A stretch of 64,000 nt of DNA from VXMO01 sp965219405 (GTDB lineage: Bacteria > Chloroflexota > Dehalococcoidia > UBA6926), in NCBI GenBank assembly GCA_965219405.1, contig OZ244736.1, forward strand, positions 1,488,001-1,552,000. Reading direction: 5' to 3'. Of the stretch, positions 8,396 to 16,780 are shown in pieces. The notes under the pieces were generated by a model. The model saw only the letters and a list, made by a program, of their open reading frames with translations, had not been told where the DNA came from and ran no database searches. Both the position numbers and the translations under genes were made by a program. Within the stretch, counting starts at the first letter, position 1. Every line of letters begins with the position of its first letter.

Positions 8396-9568
8396 ATGAG
8401 CAAGCGACGCAACGGCAGCAGTCCGGGATCAAACGGTCACGCAACGGCCCGGCCCGGCGAGCGTGCGCTGCTCATCGGCGCGGCGGTCAAGAGCAGGGGG
8501 GCGTCATGGGCGCTTGATGAGTCCCTTGAAGAACTCAACGCCCTCGCCCAGAGCGCCGGTGCCACGGTTGTAGCCGTCGAGCGCCAACGGCTCGATCGAT
8601 TCACGCCTCACTACATGGGCAGCGGCAAGCTTGAGGACATGCTGCGTCTTGCGCGTGACGAGGAAATCTCTACCATCATCCTCGACGACGAGCTAACGCC
8701 AACCCAGCAGCGCAACCTCGAAGAATCCTTCAAGGTCAAGGTGCTGGACAGAACGGCGCTGATCCTGGACATCTTCGCGCAGCGCGCCCAATCCATGGAG
8801 GGACGCCTGCAGGTTGAATTGGCGCAGCATGAATACCTGTTGCCGCGCATTCGCGGCCAATGGAGCCACCTTGAGCGCCTCGGCGGCGGGATTGGAACGC
8901 GAGGTCCCGGCGAGTCCCAGTTGGAAACGGATCGACGCCTCGTCCGTAACCGCATCCATCGCCTTAAGGGCCAGTTGGAGGACGTGCGCCGCCGTCGCGC
9001 GCAACACCGTGAATCCCGCAAAAACAAGGGCCTGCCCACCGTCTCTCTCATCGGCTATACGAACGCCGGCAAGAGCACTCTGATGAACGCTCTGACGCGT
9101 GCCGACGTGCTTGCGGAAGACAAGCCTTTCGCAACGCTTGACCCCGTCACGCGGATGATGCGGCTTCCCGCCGGGGGTGAAGGACTGCTCACGGACACGG
9201 TCGGTTTCATTCAGAAACTCCCGCACAGCCTCGTCGCGGCCTTTCGCGCAACGCTTGAGGAATTGCAGGACGCCGACCTTCTCCTCCACGTGGCGGATGC
9301 CAACGCGCCTGCCGCGTCAATGCACTACAAGTCGGTGCTCTCATTGCTGGACGAGCTTGACGTCGCCGACAAGCCGCGCATTCTCGTCATGAACAAGATG
9401 GACCTCGTTGATGCCGAGTCGTCGCCCGAGTACCGCGTCCTTGTGGACCAGGCTCTGGACAAGACGCCCGATCTCACCATCATCCCTGCATCGGCGCTTG
9501 CAGGCCGTGGCCTCGACGACCTTCGCAACGCCATCGAATTCGACCTCGCTTCTACTGCTCGCGCCTAA
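8396..9568 (+). CDS. hflX: GTPase HflX
   Basis: Ribosome-associated GTPase that rescues or splits stalled 70S ribosomes under stress (390 aa). The N-terminal HflX domain carries YMGSGKLEDM and the G-rich linker GIGTRGPGESQLE. The GTPase domain has GYTNAGKSTL (P-loop), DTVGFIQKLP and NKMDLVD. ATG at 8396 is used because GGAGG lies 7 bases upstream; longer in-frame starts would run into the divergent protease gene. A TATACT at 8334-8339 could be its -10 box. Confidence 0.95.
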   Translation: MSKRRNGSSPGSNGHATARPGERALLIGAAVKSRGASWALDESLEELNALAQSAGATVVAVERQRLDRFTPHYMGSGKLEDMLRLARDEEISTIILDDELTPTQQRNLEESFKVKVLDRTALILDIFAQRAQSMEGRLQVELAQHEYLLPRIRGQWSHLERLGGGIGTRGPGESQLETDRRLVRNRIHRLKGQLEDVRRRRAQHRESRKNKGLPTVSLIGYTNAGKSTLMNALTRADVLAEDKPFATLDPVTRMMRLPAGGEGLLTDTVGFIQKLPHSLVAAFRATLEELQDADLLLHVADANAPAASMHYKSVLSLLDELDVADKPRILVMNKMDLVDAESSPEYRVLVDQALDKTPDLTIIPASALAGRGLDDLRNAIEFDLASTARA

Positions 9569-10017
9569 CTACCCAGCCACTCCAGGTAGAGCCGCGTACA
9601 CAGCGACCCCTGCCTCGCCGTCTCCTGCAGGTCATCCGGCGTGGCCCAGCGCCAGTCCTCATAGAGCGTCACTGCCTCCCGTGAATCAGCCGAGCGCGCA
9701 GGCAGCGAGATGGGTAGGGGAGAGTTTTCGTCCCACACCATCGCGTAGACCGTCATTGATTGCGAATTCGCGCCATCGTCGCGCTGACCCTCATTGATCC
9801 TCGTAAGACCTCCGGCAGGAACCTGAAGTCCCAGCTTGTCCTTGAGGACGCGTGAGGCGGCTTCGTCCTCCGATTCGCCGTCCCGTGCAGTCGCCGCAGG
9901 CAGACCCCACAGGCCGCCGAGCGGATCGCCAGAGGACTTTGGCCGCAAAACGGCAACGACGCGCTCAGCGCCGTCCGTCTGCACGGAGCGAATCGCCACC
10001 GAGACGGAACGCTTCAC
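9565..10017 (-). CDS. Nudix-type hydrolase with degenerate Nudix box
   Basis: A 150-aa protein with the Nudix fold pattern (VVAVLRPKSSGDPLGGLWGLPA, then a helix). Where the catalytic REUxEExGU helix is expected it reads RVLKDKLGL, so the three metal-binding glutamates are lost or substituted. Either it is non-catalytic or it belongs to a divergent group. The GTG start is preceded by AAAGG. It is convergent with hflX and the two stops overlap by 4 bases. Confidence 0.75.
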   Translation of the reverse strand: MKRSVSVAIRSVQTDGAERVVAVLRPKSSGDPLGGLWGLPAATARDGESEDEAASRVLKDKLGLQVPAGGLTRINEGQRDDGANSQSMTVYAMVWDENSPLPISLPARSADSREAVTLYEDWRWATPDDLQETARQGSLCTRLYLEWLGS

Positions 10018-10225
10018 GATGCACGCCTTTCGCTACGACTTGGGTCGAAAACTGTCGGGCAGTGGACTAATACCCCATCTTCCTTGGGCCATATCTGACT
10101 TCGCACAATAGATATTATGTTATTTTCAAATAGCTGTGGGCAAGCGTGGGCCAAACTGAATCCGAAATTCTCACCGTTGACATCCTCCAACCCCTGACCC
10201 ACGATAATCCAGGGAGCGGCCACGA

Positions 10226-10256
10226 CTGTCAGTCTGAGCGCAGCGAAGAATCTAGA
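10226..10256. repeat. Dispersed repeat, TCTGAGCGCAGCGAAGAATCT type
   Basis: The core CTGAGCGCAGCGAAGAATCT recurs with one change (AGCTAAG) near 36580-36602. Both copies are intergenic. It belongs to the short repeats that decorate the accessory parts of this window. Confidence 0.6.
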
Positions 10257-10275
10257 GCCCCGCTCCGGCATCGTC

Positions 10276-10650
10276 ATGAACAAAGTCTACCGAAACTACA
10301 TCATCGGCTTGGTAGCCGTCGGCTTCATCGTTTTGAACCCGCTCCATCTGCCATGGACGATGCAATGGTTCATCGACAGCCGGGCCGGCACTCCGATGGG
10401 CGATTTCGTCGCCACGTATGAGTCACAGATCATCGTCGGCGCAACAGTTTACTTCACGGCGGTGATGATTCCCGTCTACATCTGGCTGTGGCGTCGGAGG
10501 CGCAACGCCGGAAAAACTCCTCGTAGAGAGACGCCCGCACCGATTGAAAACCCGGAGCCCGGCGAGCCGTCCTACCGTGGCCCCGGCGGCGGTAAGCGCC
10601 TGCCGCCAAGCATGAGGCCCAACGCCAACCGCCGACGCCGCAGGCGCTAG
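10276..10650 (+). CDS. Small membrane protein with basic, proline-rich tail
   Basis: 124 aa. Two hydrophobic spans (about 8-26 and 53-72) are separated by a short loop. They are followed by a cytoplasmic tail rich in Arg, Pro and Gly that ends in RRRRRR. No family recognised. It is 17 bases upstream of the Mrr-like membrane protein, with which it may form an operon. Confidence 0.6.
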   Translation: MNKVYRNYIIGLVAVGFIVLNPLHLPWTMQWFIDSRAGTPMGDFVATYESQIIVGATVYFTAVMIPVYIWLWRRRRNAGKTPRRETPAPIENPEPGEPSYRGPGGGKRLPPSMRPNANRRRRRR

Positions 10651-10667
10651 AAAAACACCCGCCCGCC

Positions 10668-11180
10668 ATGAGGCGTTACGAGCCGGAGACTGTTAAAGAC
10701 ATCGTTCTCGGCTACCTTGGACGCGGTGGCTACATGCTGCCCACCAACACCTCCGGCAAAGAGCTGCCCATCGGCGACCTCGTTATCCTGCACGGTCGCG
10801 GCCATCGAGCAGTCGCGCGATTCGAGTTCGGCGTGTCGCCCGAAAAACTCAACCCATCCGTGGTGGAGGAGTTCAGCAACCAAAAGGAGTCGCTCCAGGC
10901 GACGACTGCCTTTCTGATCACTGACGGAGAACTTTCAAACGCAGCGCGGGAGCGTGTGGAAGAGGCTGGCGTCACTGTCATCGCCGGTCAATCGTTGGAG
11001 AACCTGGTCATGGCCTATCGTGGCGCGACGTGGCCGCCGTTGAGACCACCGGAAGAACCGTTGCCGTTCCAGCGCTACATTCCCTGGTTCGTTGGGATCT
11101 CGCTTGTGGTCATCGTGGCGATCGTCTTGGCTCTGATCTCCGCAGAACTGACGCTTAGGCCCCCGAACCTGGAGGGTTAG
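10668..11180 (+). CDS. Mrr/restriction-endonuclease-like domain protein with C-terminal membrane anchor
   Basis: 170 aa. Residues about 5-120 look like a degenerate Mrr-type (PD-(D/E)XK fold) domain. The stretch TTAFLITDGELSNAARERVE followed by GVTVIAGQSLENLV matches the end of Mrr domains in general form. I do not see a convincing D...ExK catalytic set. Residues about 137-160 form one membrane helix. An anchored, perhaps inactive nuclease fold is the likeliest reading; function unknown. Its stop overlaps the convergent dtd stop by 4 bases. Confidence 0.6.
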   Translation: MRRYEPETVKDIVLGYLGRGGYMLPTNTSGKELPIGDLVILHGRGHRAVARFEFGVSPEKLNPSVVEEFSNQKESLQATTAFLITDGELSNAARERVEEAGVTVIAGQSLENLVMAYRGATWPPLRPPEEPLPFQRYIPWFVGISLVVIVAIVLALISAELTLRPPNLEG

Positions 11181-11641
11181 CCGCGTCGCGTCCGCTGCCT
11201 GTCCTCGCTGTCGATGATGATCGTTACGGGGCCATTGTTGACCAGTTCCACGTCCATCATCGCCCCGAAGCGCCCCGTCTCCACGGTCAGGCCCTGCGAG
11301 CGGAGTTCGTTGACCAACAGTTCATAGAGCCGCTCCGCCTCCACGGGCTGCGCCGCCTCTATGAAACTCGGCCTGCGTCCCTTGCGCGTATCGGCATACA
11401 ACGTGAATTGGCTGACAACAAGCGCTGAGCCGCCCGTCTCCATGAGGGAGTTTTCGAAGTGTTTGGCACCGTCGGCAAAGATGCGCAGCCCGGGAATCTT
11501 CCCTGCGATATAACGGACATCATCCTCGGTGTCGCCGTCCCGTACGCCGACCAGGATTAGCGCGCCGTGCTCGATTTCCCCGATAGTCTCGCCGTCGACG
11601 CGCACGCTGGCGCGTGAAACCCGCTGGATGACGACGCGCAC
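11177..11641 (-). CDS. dtd: D-aminoacyl-tRNA deacylase
   Basis: Removes D-amino acids (and glycine) wrongly attached to tRNA. 154 aa, normal length. It has the start RVVIQRVSRASVRVDG and both active-site motifs, SQFTLYAD and NGPVTI (NxGPVT), which complete the cross-subunit pocket in the homodimer. The start is GTG. The FmdB-type gene lies 6 bases upstream on the same strand, so they are probably cotranscribed. Confidence 0.96.
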   Translation of the reverse strand: MRVVIQRVSRASVRVDGETIGEIEHGALILVGVRDGDTEDDVRYIAGKIPGLRIFADGAKHFENSLMETGGSALVVSQFTLYADTRKGRRPSFIEAAQPVEAERLYELLVNELRSQGLTVETGRFGAMMDVELVNNGPVTIIIDSEDRQRTRRG

Positions 11642-11647
11642 GCTCTG

Positions 11648-11968
11648 TTAGTGCGGATGCGGGTGTGGGTGCGGATGGGAGTGGTCCGATGCGCCGGCGG
11701 AGGCGTGGTCGTGATCATCGCCGCCGGAAGAGTCCTCGCCGGAATCATCGCCGTCGTCAGAGTCCCTGGATGGCGGCTGTCCGGTCTTCCTGCCGCCGTA
11801 ATCGTTCACATAGAAGCCGCTTCCCTTGAACACGACGGCAGGCATGGAGATGCGCTGCTTCGCCTCGCCACCGCACTCAGGGCACGGCGCCTCTCGAGCG
11901 TCGTGATACCCCTGCCGCACGGCAAAGCGGTGCGAGCATGATTGGCACATATAGTCGTACATCGGCAT
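11648..11968 (-). CDS. FmdB-type zinc ribbon protein with His-rich tail
   Basis: 106 aa. The N-terminus has the FmdB/CxxC_CxxC zinc ribbon: CQSC near residue 8 and CPEC near residue 34, plus the GSGFYVND core. The C-terminal 45 residues are acidic then histidine-rich, ending in an alternating His-Pro tail, a likely metal-binding appendage. FmdB proteins were once called regulators; their role is unclear. A second FmdB gene lies upstream. Confidence 0.85.
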   Translation of the reverse strand: MPMYDYMCQSCSHRFAVRQGYHDAREAPCPECGGEAKQRISMPAVVFKGSGFYVNDYGGRKTGQPPSRDSDDGDDSGEDSSGGDDHDHASAGASDHSHPHPHPHPH

Positions 11969-12032
11969 AACTGGTATTCCCGTTGACTGATTAAGTCGAA
12001 ATGGCTTGGTAGAGAGAGATGGCTCTCACAAT

Positions 12033-12299
12033 CTAGTAGGCGCCGACCCCCGTGTCCGGATCCATCTTGCCCTGGTCCTCGGCTTCTCCCTTGCGATTCC
12101 AATAGCTGCCGAAGCCGGTCTTCTTCTTATCGGTTGTGTAGAAGCCGTCGGCGTTGTAGACGACCTGCGGGATGTGGAGGACCCGCTTGCTCTCCGTCTC
12201 GCACGACGGGCACGGAGCGACGGGTTCCGAGTCGAAACTCTGTCGAAGCTCAAAGCGTTGTTCGCAGCTTGGGCAATCGTAATCGTATCGTGGCGCCAT
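12033..12299 (-). CDS. FmdB-type zinc ribbon protein
   Basis: 88 aa, a second FmdB-family zinc ribbon with CPSC (residues 9-12) and CPSC (about 30-33) and the motif NADGFYTTD. It lacks the His-rich tail of its neighbour. The pair likely arose by tandem duplication and probably forms one transcript with dtd. It is divergent from rpsB. Confidence 0.85.
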   Translation of the reverse strand: MAPRYDYDCPSCEQRFELRQSFDSEPVAPCPSCETESKRVLHIPQVVYNADGFYTTDKKKTGFGSYWNRKGEAEDQGKMDPDTGVGAY

Positions 12300-12432
12300 T
12301 ATTTCCCCGTTTCCTCGTGGCCGTACTGACTCGGGTTCGTGTCAACCGCCGGCGGCCATATGGGCGTACTACGTGTCCTTTTCCCGGTTGGCGGCACATA
12401 AGATTGTATGTGTGGCCGTATCTGCGGTCAAC

Positions 12433-12461
12433 CTGGCATCTCAAGCCTCGCGTGCTATACT
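12433..12461 (+). promoter_or_regulatory. Predicted promoter of the rpsB operon
   Basis: CTGGCA (12433-12438) and TATACT (12456-12461) are separated by exactly 17 bases. They lie 37 bases upstream of the rpsB start; the -10 box is a 5/6 match and the -35 a 4/6 match. Confidence 0.45.
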
Positions 12462-12498
12462 GAGCCAGCTATACATTGCGGATTCAAAGGGGTGGCTC

Positions 12499-13320
12499 TT
12501 GACGACTGACGGCGGGACAACAACGGCCAGCGAGGAAACGGCGACGATTCAGGCCGCGGCGGAAGCGCCGCCGACTCCCGAAGACGGCGATACGCCTGAA
12601 ATCACGATGAAGACGCTGTTGGAGGCCGGAGTCCATTTCGGACACCCCACCCGTCGCTGGCACCCCAAGATGAAGCCGTTTGTGTTCACGCAGCGCAACG
12701 GCATCCACATCATCGATCTCCAGAAGACCCTCAACCGCCTTGAGGCCGCCGCCGAGTTCGTCCGTGAAGTCGCGCTGTCCGGCAAGAAAGTGCTCTTCGT
12801 CGGCACCAAGAAGCAAGCGCAGGACGCAGTTTCGTCAGAGGCGACACGAGCCGACCAGCCCTGGGTTAACCAGCGTTGGCTGGGCGGCACCCTCACCAAC
12901 TTCCGCACCATTCAGTCGCGCATCGACTACCTCGTTCGGCAGGAGGACCGCCGCTCGAAGGGAGAGTATGCCTTCCTGCCGAAGAAAGAAGCCGGACGCC
13001 TTGAGGACCGCATCGCCAAGCTCAACCGGTATCTCGGCGGCATCAAGGAAATGACGGAAATGCCCGGCGCAATCTACGTTATCGACGCGGCCCGTGAGAA
13101 GATTGCCATCGCCGAGGGGCGCAAGATGGGGATTCCCATTGTCGCCATCGCGGATACGGACTGCAACGTTGACCTCATTGATTACCCGATCCCCGGCAAT
13201 GATGACGCCATCCGCGCTCTCCGCCTGATGACCGGCCGCATCGCGGACGCTATCATCGAGGGCGCCACCGAGGGACAGAACATGAGACAGGAGGGCGAGG
13301 CCGCCGCAGCGACCGCCTGA
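12499..13320 (+). CDS. rpsB: 30S ribosomal protein S2
   Basis: Small-subunit ribosomal protein S2. The core begins MKTLLEAGVHFGHPTRRW and contains LEDRIAKLNRYLGGI and GIPIVAIADTDCNVDLIDYP. The TTG at 12499 is chosen because AAAGGGG lies 7-10 bases before it. That gives 273 aa with an extra acidic, Thr/Ala-rich N-terminus of about 35 residues before the core. An internal ATG at the core start is possible but has no clear ribosome site. It is first of the rpsB-tsf-pyrH-frr run. Confidence 0.95.
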   Translation: MTTDGGTTTASEETATIQAAAEAPPTPEDGDTPEITMKTLLEAGVHFGHPTRRWHPKMKPFVFTQRNGIHIIDLQKTLNRLEAAAEFVREVALSGKKVLFVGTKKQAQDAVSSEATRADQPWVNQRWLGGTLTNFRTIQSRIDYLVRQEDRRSKGEYAFLPKKEAGRLEDRIAKLNRYLGGIKEMTEMPGAIYVIDAAREKIAIAEGRKMGIPIVAIADTDCNVDLIDYPIPGNDDAIRALRLMTGRIADAIIEGATEGQNMRQEGEAAAATA

Positions 13321-13359
13321 CGCTCCCTACCCTGATCCGGCGAAATCGACCAAAACGTA

Positions 13360-13426
13360 AGCCTGGAATTACGCAGGCTCCGGCAAAGAGACAGGCACTG
13401 ACCGCGCCGCCCGGGACGGACGGCGC
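13360..13426 (+). other. Two hairpins in the rpsB-tsf intergenic leader
   Basis: AGCCTG/CAGGCT (13360-13365 and 13374-13379) and GCGCCG/CGGCGC (13404-13409 and 13421-13426) can form in the 132-base gap. The second ends 15 bases before the tsf ribosome site. They could set the ratio of S2 to EF-Ts. No known riboswitch is recognised. Confidence 0.3.
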
Positions 13427-13452
13427 ATGAACAATAACGGCAGGAGTAAGAA

Positions 13453-13962
13453 GTGACGACAATCTCGGCTGATGCCATCAAGGAACTGCGCGAGCGCACC
13501 GGCGCCGGCATCATGGACTGCAAGCGCGCCCTTGAGGACGCGCAAAGCGACATGGACAAGGCAAGCGACCTGCTCAAGGAGCGTGGCATCGCCACCGTCG
13601 CCAAGAAGGCCTCCCGCGCGGCCAACGAGGGACTCATTGAGACCTACGTCCACGCAGGCGGGCGCATCGGCGTAATCGTTGAGCTCAACTGTGAGACTGA
13701 TTTCGTCGCCCGCACGGACGATTTCAAGGATCTCGCCCACAACATCGCGCTACAGGTCGCCGCCATGAATCCACAGGCCATCGACGATGAAATACCCCTT
13801 GACGATCTCGACACGGCCGACGGGGAGCCGCGCCTGCTCCACCAACCATTCGTCAAGGACTCTAGCTTGACAATCAACAACCTTCTGACCGATACCGTCT
13901 CCAAGGTCGGCGAAAATATCGTCATCAAGCGTTTCGCCCGCTACGGCATCGGCGAGGAATAG
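13453..13962 (+). CDS. tsf: Elongation factor Ts
   Basis: Guanine nucleotide exchange factor for EF-Tu. The N-terminal UBA-like domain has IKELRERTGAGIMDCKRAL, and the core has ELNCETDFVARTDDF, which contacts EF-Tu. At 169 aa it is the short form with one reduced core subdomain, compared with 283 aa in E. coli. GTG start with CAGGAG upstream. Its TAG stop is followed directly by the pyrH leader in the same frame. Confidence 0.96.
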   Translation: MTTISADAIKELRERTGAGIMDCKRALEDAQSDMDKASDLLKERGIATVAKKASRAANEGLIETYVHAGGRIGVIVELNCETDFVARTDDFKDLAHNIALQVAAMNPQAIDDEIPLDDLDTADGEPRLLHQPFVKDSSLTINNLLTDTVSKVGENIVIKRFARYGIGEE

Positions 13963-14001
13963 AGCGCGGACACGGAGACGCAGAGAAAAGAGGCTGCCAC
14001 G

Positions 14002-14733
14002 CTGGACGGCGAAAGACCGCGGCGAGTCCTCCTCAAGCTCAGCGGCGAGGCGCTGATGGGCCCTCGCTCGTCCGGCATTGACGTCGATACCGTCCGTGTC
14101 GTCGCATCCGAGATCTCTGACATTCTGCAGACCGGCGTGCAGATGGGCATCGTCGTGGGCGGCGGCAACATCTGGCGTGGCAGAATCGCCCAGGAGTCCG
14201 GCATGGACCGCGCCACGGCTGACTACTCCGGCATGTTGGCTACCGTCATCAACGCCCTTGCGCTCCAGAGCACCCTTGAGAGCGTCGGCGCGGATGTTCG
14301 CACCCTCTCCGCCATCGCCATCCAGGCCGTCGCAGAGCCGTATATCCGCCGCCGCTCCATCCGACACATGGAGAAGGGCCGCGTCGTCATCTTCGCCGCC
14401 GGAACCGGCAACCCGTACATGACAACGGATACGGCGGCGTCCCTGCGCGCCGTGGAAGTCGGCGCGGACATTCTCCTCATGTCCAAGAACAAGGTGGACG
14501 GCATCTACGATGCCGATCCCAACGAACACCCGGACGCGAAACGCTATTCCGCCATCAGCTACATGGAAGCGCTCAATCTTCGCCTCGGTGTCATGGACAG
14601 CACGGCGCTGACCCTCTGCATGGACAACAACTTGCCCATCGTCGTCTTTGACATCTTTGACACGGGAAGTCTTGGCAGAATACTGAGGGGTGAAACGGTC
14701 GGCACGCTCGTCAACGCGAACGGTTCACGCTGA
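14002..14733 (+). CDS. pyrH: Uridylate kinase, apparently starting at CTG
   Basis: UMP kinase making UDP, hexameric amino-acid-kinase fold (243 aa). The phosphate-binding N-terminus RRVLLKLSGEAL is essential and lies before the first ATG (14056). Between the tsf stop (13960-13962) and that motif the frame has no ATG, GTG or TTG. CTG at 14002 has AAAGAGG 8 bases upstream, so it is the best start. GGGNIWRG and a C-terminal MDNNLPIVVFD complete the family pattern. Confidence 0.93.
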   Translation: MDGERPRRVLLKLSGEALMGPRSSGIDVDTVRVVASEISDILQTGVQMGIVVGGGNIWRGRIAQESGMDRATADYSGMLATVINALALQSTLESVGADVRTLSAIAIQAVAEPYIRRRSIRHMEKGRVVIFAAGTGNPYMTTDTAASLRAVEVGADILLMSKNKVDGIYDADPNEHPDAKRYSAISYMEALNLRLGVMDSTALTLCMDNNLPIVVFDIFDTGSLGRILRGETVGTLVNANGSR

Positions 14734-14760
14734 GCGCGCTCGCCCGGGGGAGGACAAGCC

Positions 14761-15318
14761 ATGACGCAGCAGATTCTCGACGATGCCGAGCATCGAATGC
14801 AGGTCACCTGCGAGGTTCTCGGGCGTGAGTTGGCAGGTATCCGCACCGGCCGCGCCTCCCCTACCCTGATTGAGGAACTGCGCGTCGATTACTACGGGAC
14901 GCCAACCCCGCTCAAACAGTTGGCGACCATCACCGCCCCGGAACCGCGCCTCCTCGTCGTACAGCCCTATGACCGATCTGCAACAACAGCTATTGAGCGT
15001 GCCATCCTCCAAACGGACTTGGGGCTTTCACCTGTCGCGGACGGCCAATTGCTCCGCATCCCCATCCCGCACATGACGGAGGAACGCCGCAAGGAGATGA
15101 GCCGGTTGGTGCGCTCCAAGTCCGAGGATGAGCGCGTGGCCATACGCAACGTCCGCCGCGACGCCATGGACCATCTGCGCAGACTTCAGCGAGACAAGGA
15201 TATCTCCGAGGACGAGGAACGCCGCGCGGCAGACCAACTCCAGAAGATCACCGACCGCTACACCGGACAGGTCGATGAAATTGGGGCCGCTAAGGAAGCC
15301 GCGGTCATGGAAGTCTAG
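14761..15318 (+). CDS. frr: Ribosome recycling factor
   Basis: Splits post-termination ribosomes together with EF-G. 185 aa, full length, with the family motifs RTGRASPTLIEEL, YYGTPTPLKQLA and the C-terminal helix pattern DEERRAADQLQKITDRY. It starts 27 bases after pyrH with a strong GGGGGAGGA site, the standard gene order. Confidence 0.97.
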   Translation: MTQQILDDAEHRMQVTCEVLGRELAGIRTGRASPTLIEELRVDYYGTPTPLKQLATITAPEPRLLVVQPYDRSATTAIERAILQTDLGLSPVADGQLLRIPIPHMTEERRKEMSRLVRSKSEDERVAIRNVRRDAMDHLRRLQRDKDISEDEERRAADQLQKITDRYTGQVDEIGAAKEAAVMEV

Positions 15319-15336
15319 CGCCGGAATCGCCCGCGC

Positions 15337-16062
15337 ATGACACCGCCGGAACATTCACACGCCACCGCCGCCATCCCGCAGCACGTCGCCATCGTCATGG
15401 ATGGCAACGGACGGTGGGCACGGGAGCGCGAACTTCCCCGCGAACAGGGGCATCAGCATGGCCGCGTCAAGCTGCATGATGTTGTCCGCGCGTTTTCTGA
15501 GCGCGGAGTCCGCTACCTGACGCTCTACGCCTTTTCCACCGAGAATTGGCGGCGGCCATCCGAAGAAGTTCAGGGCCTGATGACACTCGCCGCCGAGGCC
15601 ATCAAGCAGGATGCCCCCCGCCTGCACCAGGAGGGCGCGCGGCTTCTTCATCTCGGACGCAAGGACCGCATCAGCCCGGACATCGCCGCCGCCATCGACC
15701 GCGTCGTTGAGATGACGAGGGAGAATACTGGCATCACACTCAGCGTCGCATTCGATTACGGAGGCCGCGAGGAGATTCTTGAAGCGGCCAGAGCACTGTT
15801 GAGGGACGATGTAGCGCCGGACGATGTGAACGAATCTGAATTCGCGAGCCGCCTGTTCACCAACGGCCTGCCGGACCCGGACCTGATTATCCGCACCGGC
15901 GGAGAACTGCGCATCAGCAACTTCTTGCTGTGGCAGGCCGCCTACGCGGAGCTCTATTTCACACCGACGCTATGGCCAGATTTCGGCCCTGAAGAGGTAA
16001 CCAAAGCCCTCGACGCCTACACAGCCCGCAAACGCCGCTTCGGAGGCATAGAGGGAGAGTAA
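15337..16062 (+). CDS. uppS: Isoprenyl (undecaprenyl) diphosphate synthase
   Basis: cis-Prenyltransferase that extends farnesyl diphosphate to the polyprenyl carrier for cell-envelope synthesis. 241 aa. It has the catalytic motif IVMDGNGRWA, the YAFSTENWRRP motif, and the C-terminal PDLIIRTGGELRISNFLLWQ with the metal-site TPTLWPDF region. Only 18 bases separate it from frr, and cdsA follows. Confidence 0.96.
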   Translation: MTPPEHSHATAAIPQHVAIVMDGNGRWARERELPREQGHQHGRVKLHDVVRAFSERGVRYLTLYAFSTENWRRPSEEVQGLMTLAAEAIKQDAPRLHQEGARLLHLGRKDRISPDIAAAIDRVVEMTRENTGITLSVAFDYGGREEILEAARALLRDDVAPDDVNESEFASRLFTNGLPDPDLIIRTGGELRISNFLLWQAAYAELYFTPTLWPDFGPEEVTKALDAYTARKRRFGGIEGE

Positions 16063-16098
16063 ACGATCGTCCCCCACTCCCTCCCCCATAATCTTCTT

Positions 16099-16779
16099 AT
16101 GCGTATGAACCAAGAGGACGCGCTCAGTAAGCGGGACACACTTCCCCTCCGACTGGCCACAGCAGCCGTCGGCATCCCGATCCTGGCTCTCGCCATCTGG
16201 CTGGGCGACATACCGCTCTTGCTTATCACCGGGGCTGCGGCGTTGGTTGCGATTTGGGAGCTGCGTGCCCTGCTCCGGCGCTATGGCGGTGTTGTGTGGC
16301 TGCTCGCATCGCTCGCCGTCGCCGTGTTCCTTGCTGCCGGGCTTGCGCTTCGAGGTACAGATGATGGCCTCGCCTGGCTCTCTTACGCCATCCTGATCAC
16401 GTTCGCCTCTGATACAGCCGCCTACGCAGTCGGAAGCCTCATCGGCCGCCGCCGACTCGCCCCGTCAATCAGCCCAAGCAAGACGTGGGAGGGCGCGGTC
16501 GGTGGAATCATCGGCGCGGCGGTAGCGAGCGCCGTCTTTGCCTGGTTCATCGAGCTGGACGCCCTGCAACTTTTCGCTGCCGTACCCCTTGGGGCCGGAC
16601 TCTCCGTGCTTGGACAGCTTGGAGACCTGACTGAGTCCTGGTTGAAGCGAAAAGCAGGCGTCAAGGATTCCGGCAACCTGCTTCCCGGCCATGGCGGTAT
16701 CCTTGATCGGCTTGATTCCCTGCTGCCGATTCTCCCCGCCGTTCTTGTCTATATCACTCTCGTCACTACTATGGAATGA
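16099..16779 (+). CDS. cdsA: Phosphatidate cytidylyltransferase
   Basis: Makes CDP-diacylglycerol from phosphatidate and CTP in the membrane. 226 aa, somewhat shorter than the typical 260-280. Several hydrophobic segments precede the signature SPSKTWEGAVGG and the C-terminal motif KDSGNLLPGHGGILDRLDSL. It ends one base before dxr, so translation is probably coupled. Confidence 0.95.
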   Translation: MRMNQEDALSKRDTLPLRLATAAVGIPILALAIWLGDIPLLLITGAAALVAIWELRALLRRYGGVVWLLASLAVAVFLAAGLALRGTDDGLAWLSYAILITFASDTAAYAVGSLIGRRRLAPSISPSKTWEGAVGGIIGAAVASAVFAWFIELDALQLFAAVPLGAGLSVLGQLGDLTESWLKRKAGVKDSGNLLPGHGGILDRLDSLLPILPAVLVYITLVTTME

Positions 16780-16780
16780 A

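Noticed and set aside
14056..14733. pyrH starting at ATG 14056
   Set aside because: This would remove the phosphate-binding motif LLKLSGEAL, which is essential in UMP kinases and is encoded in frame just upstream.
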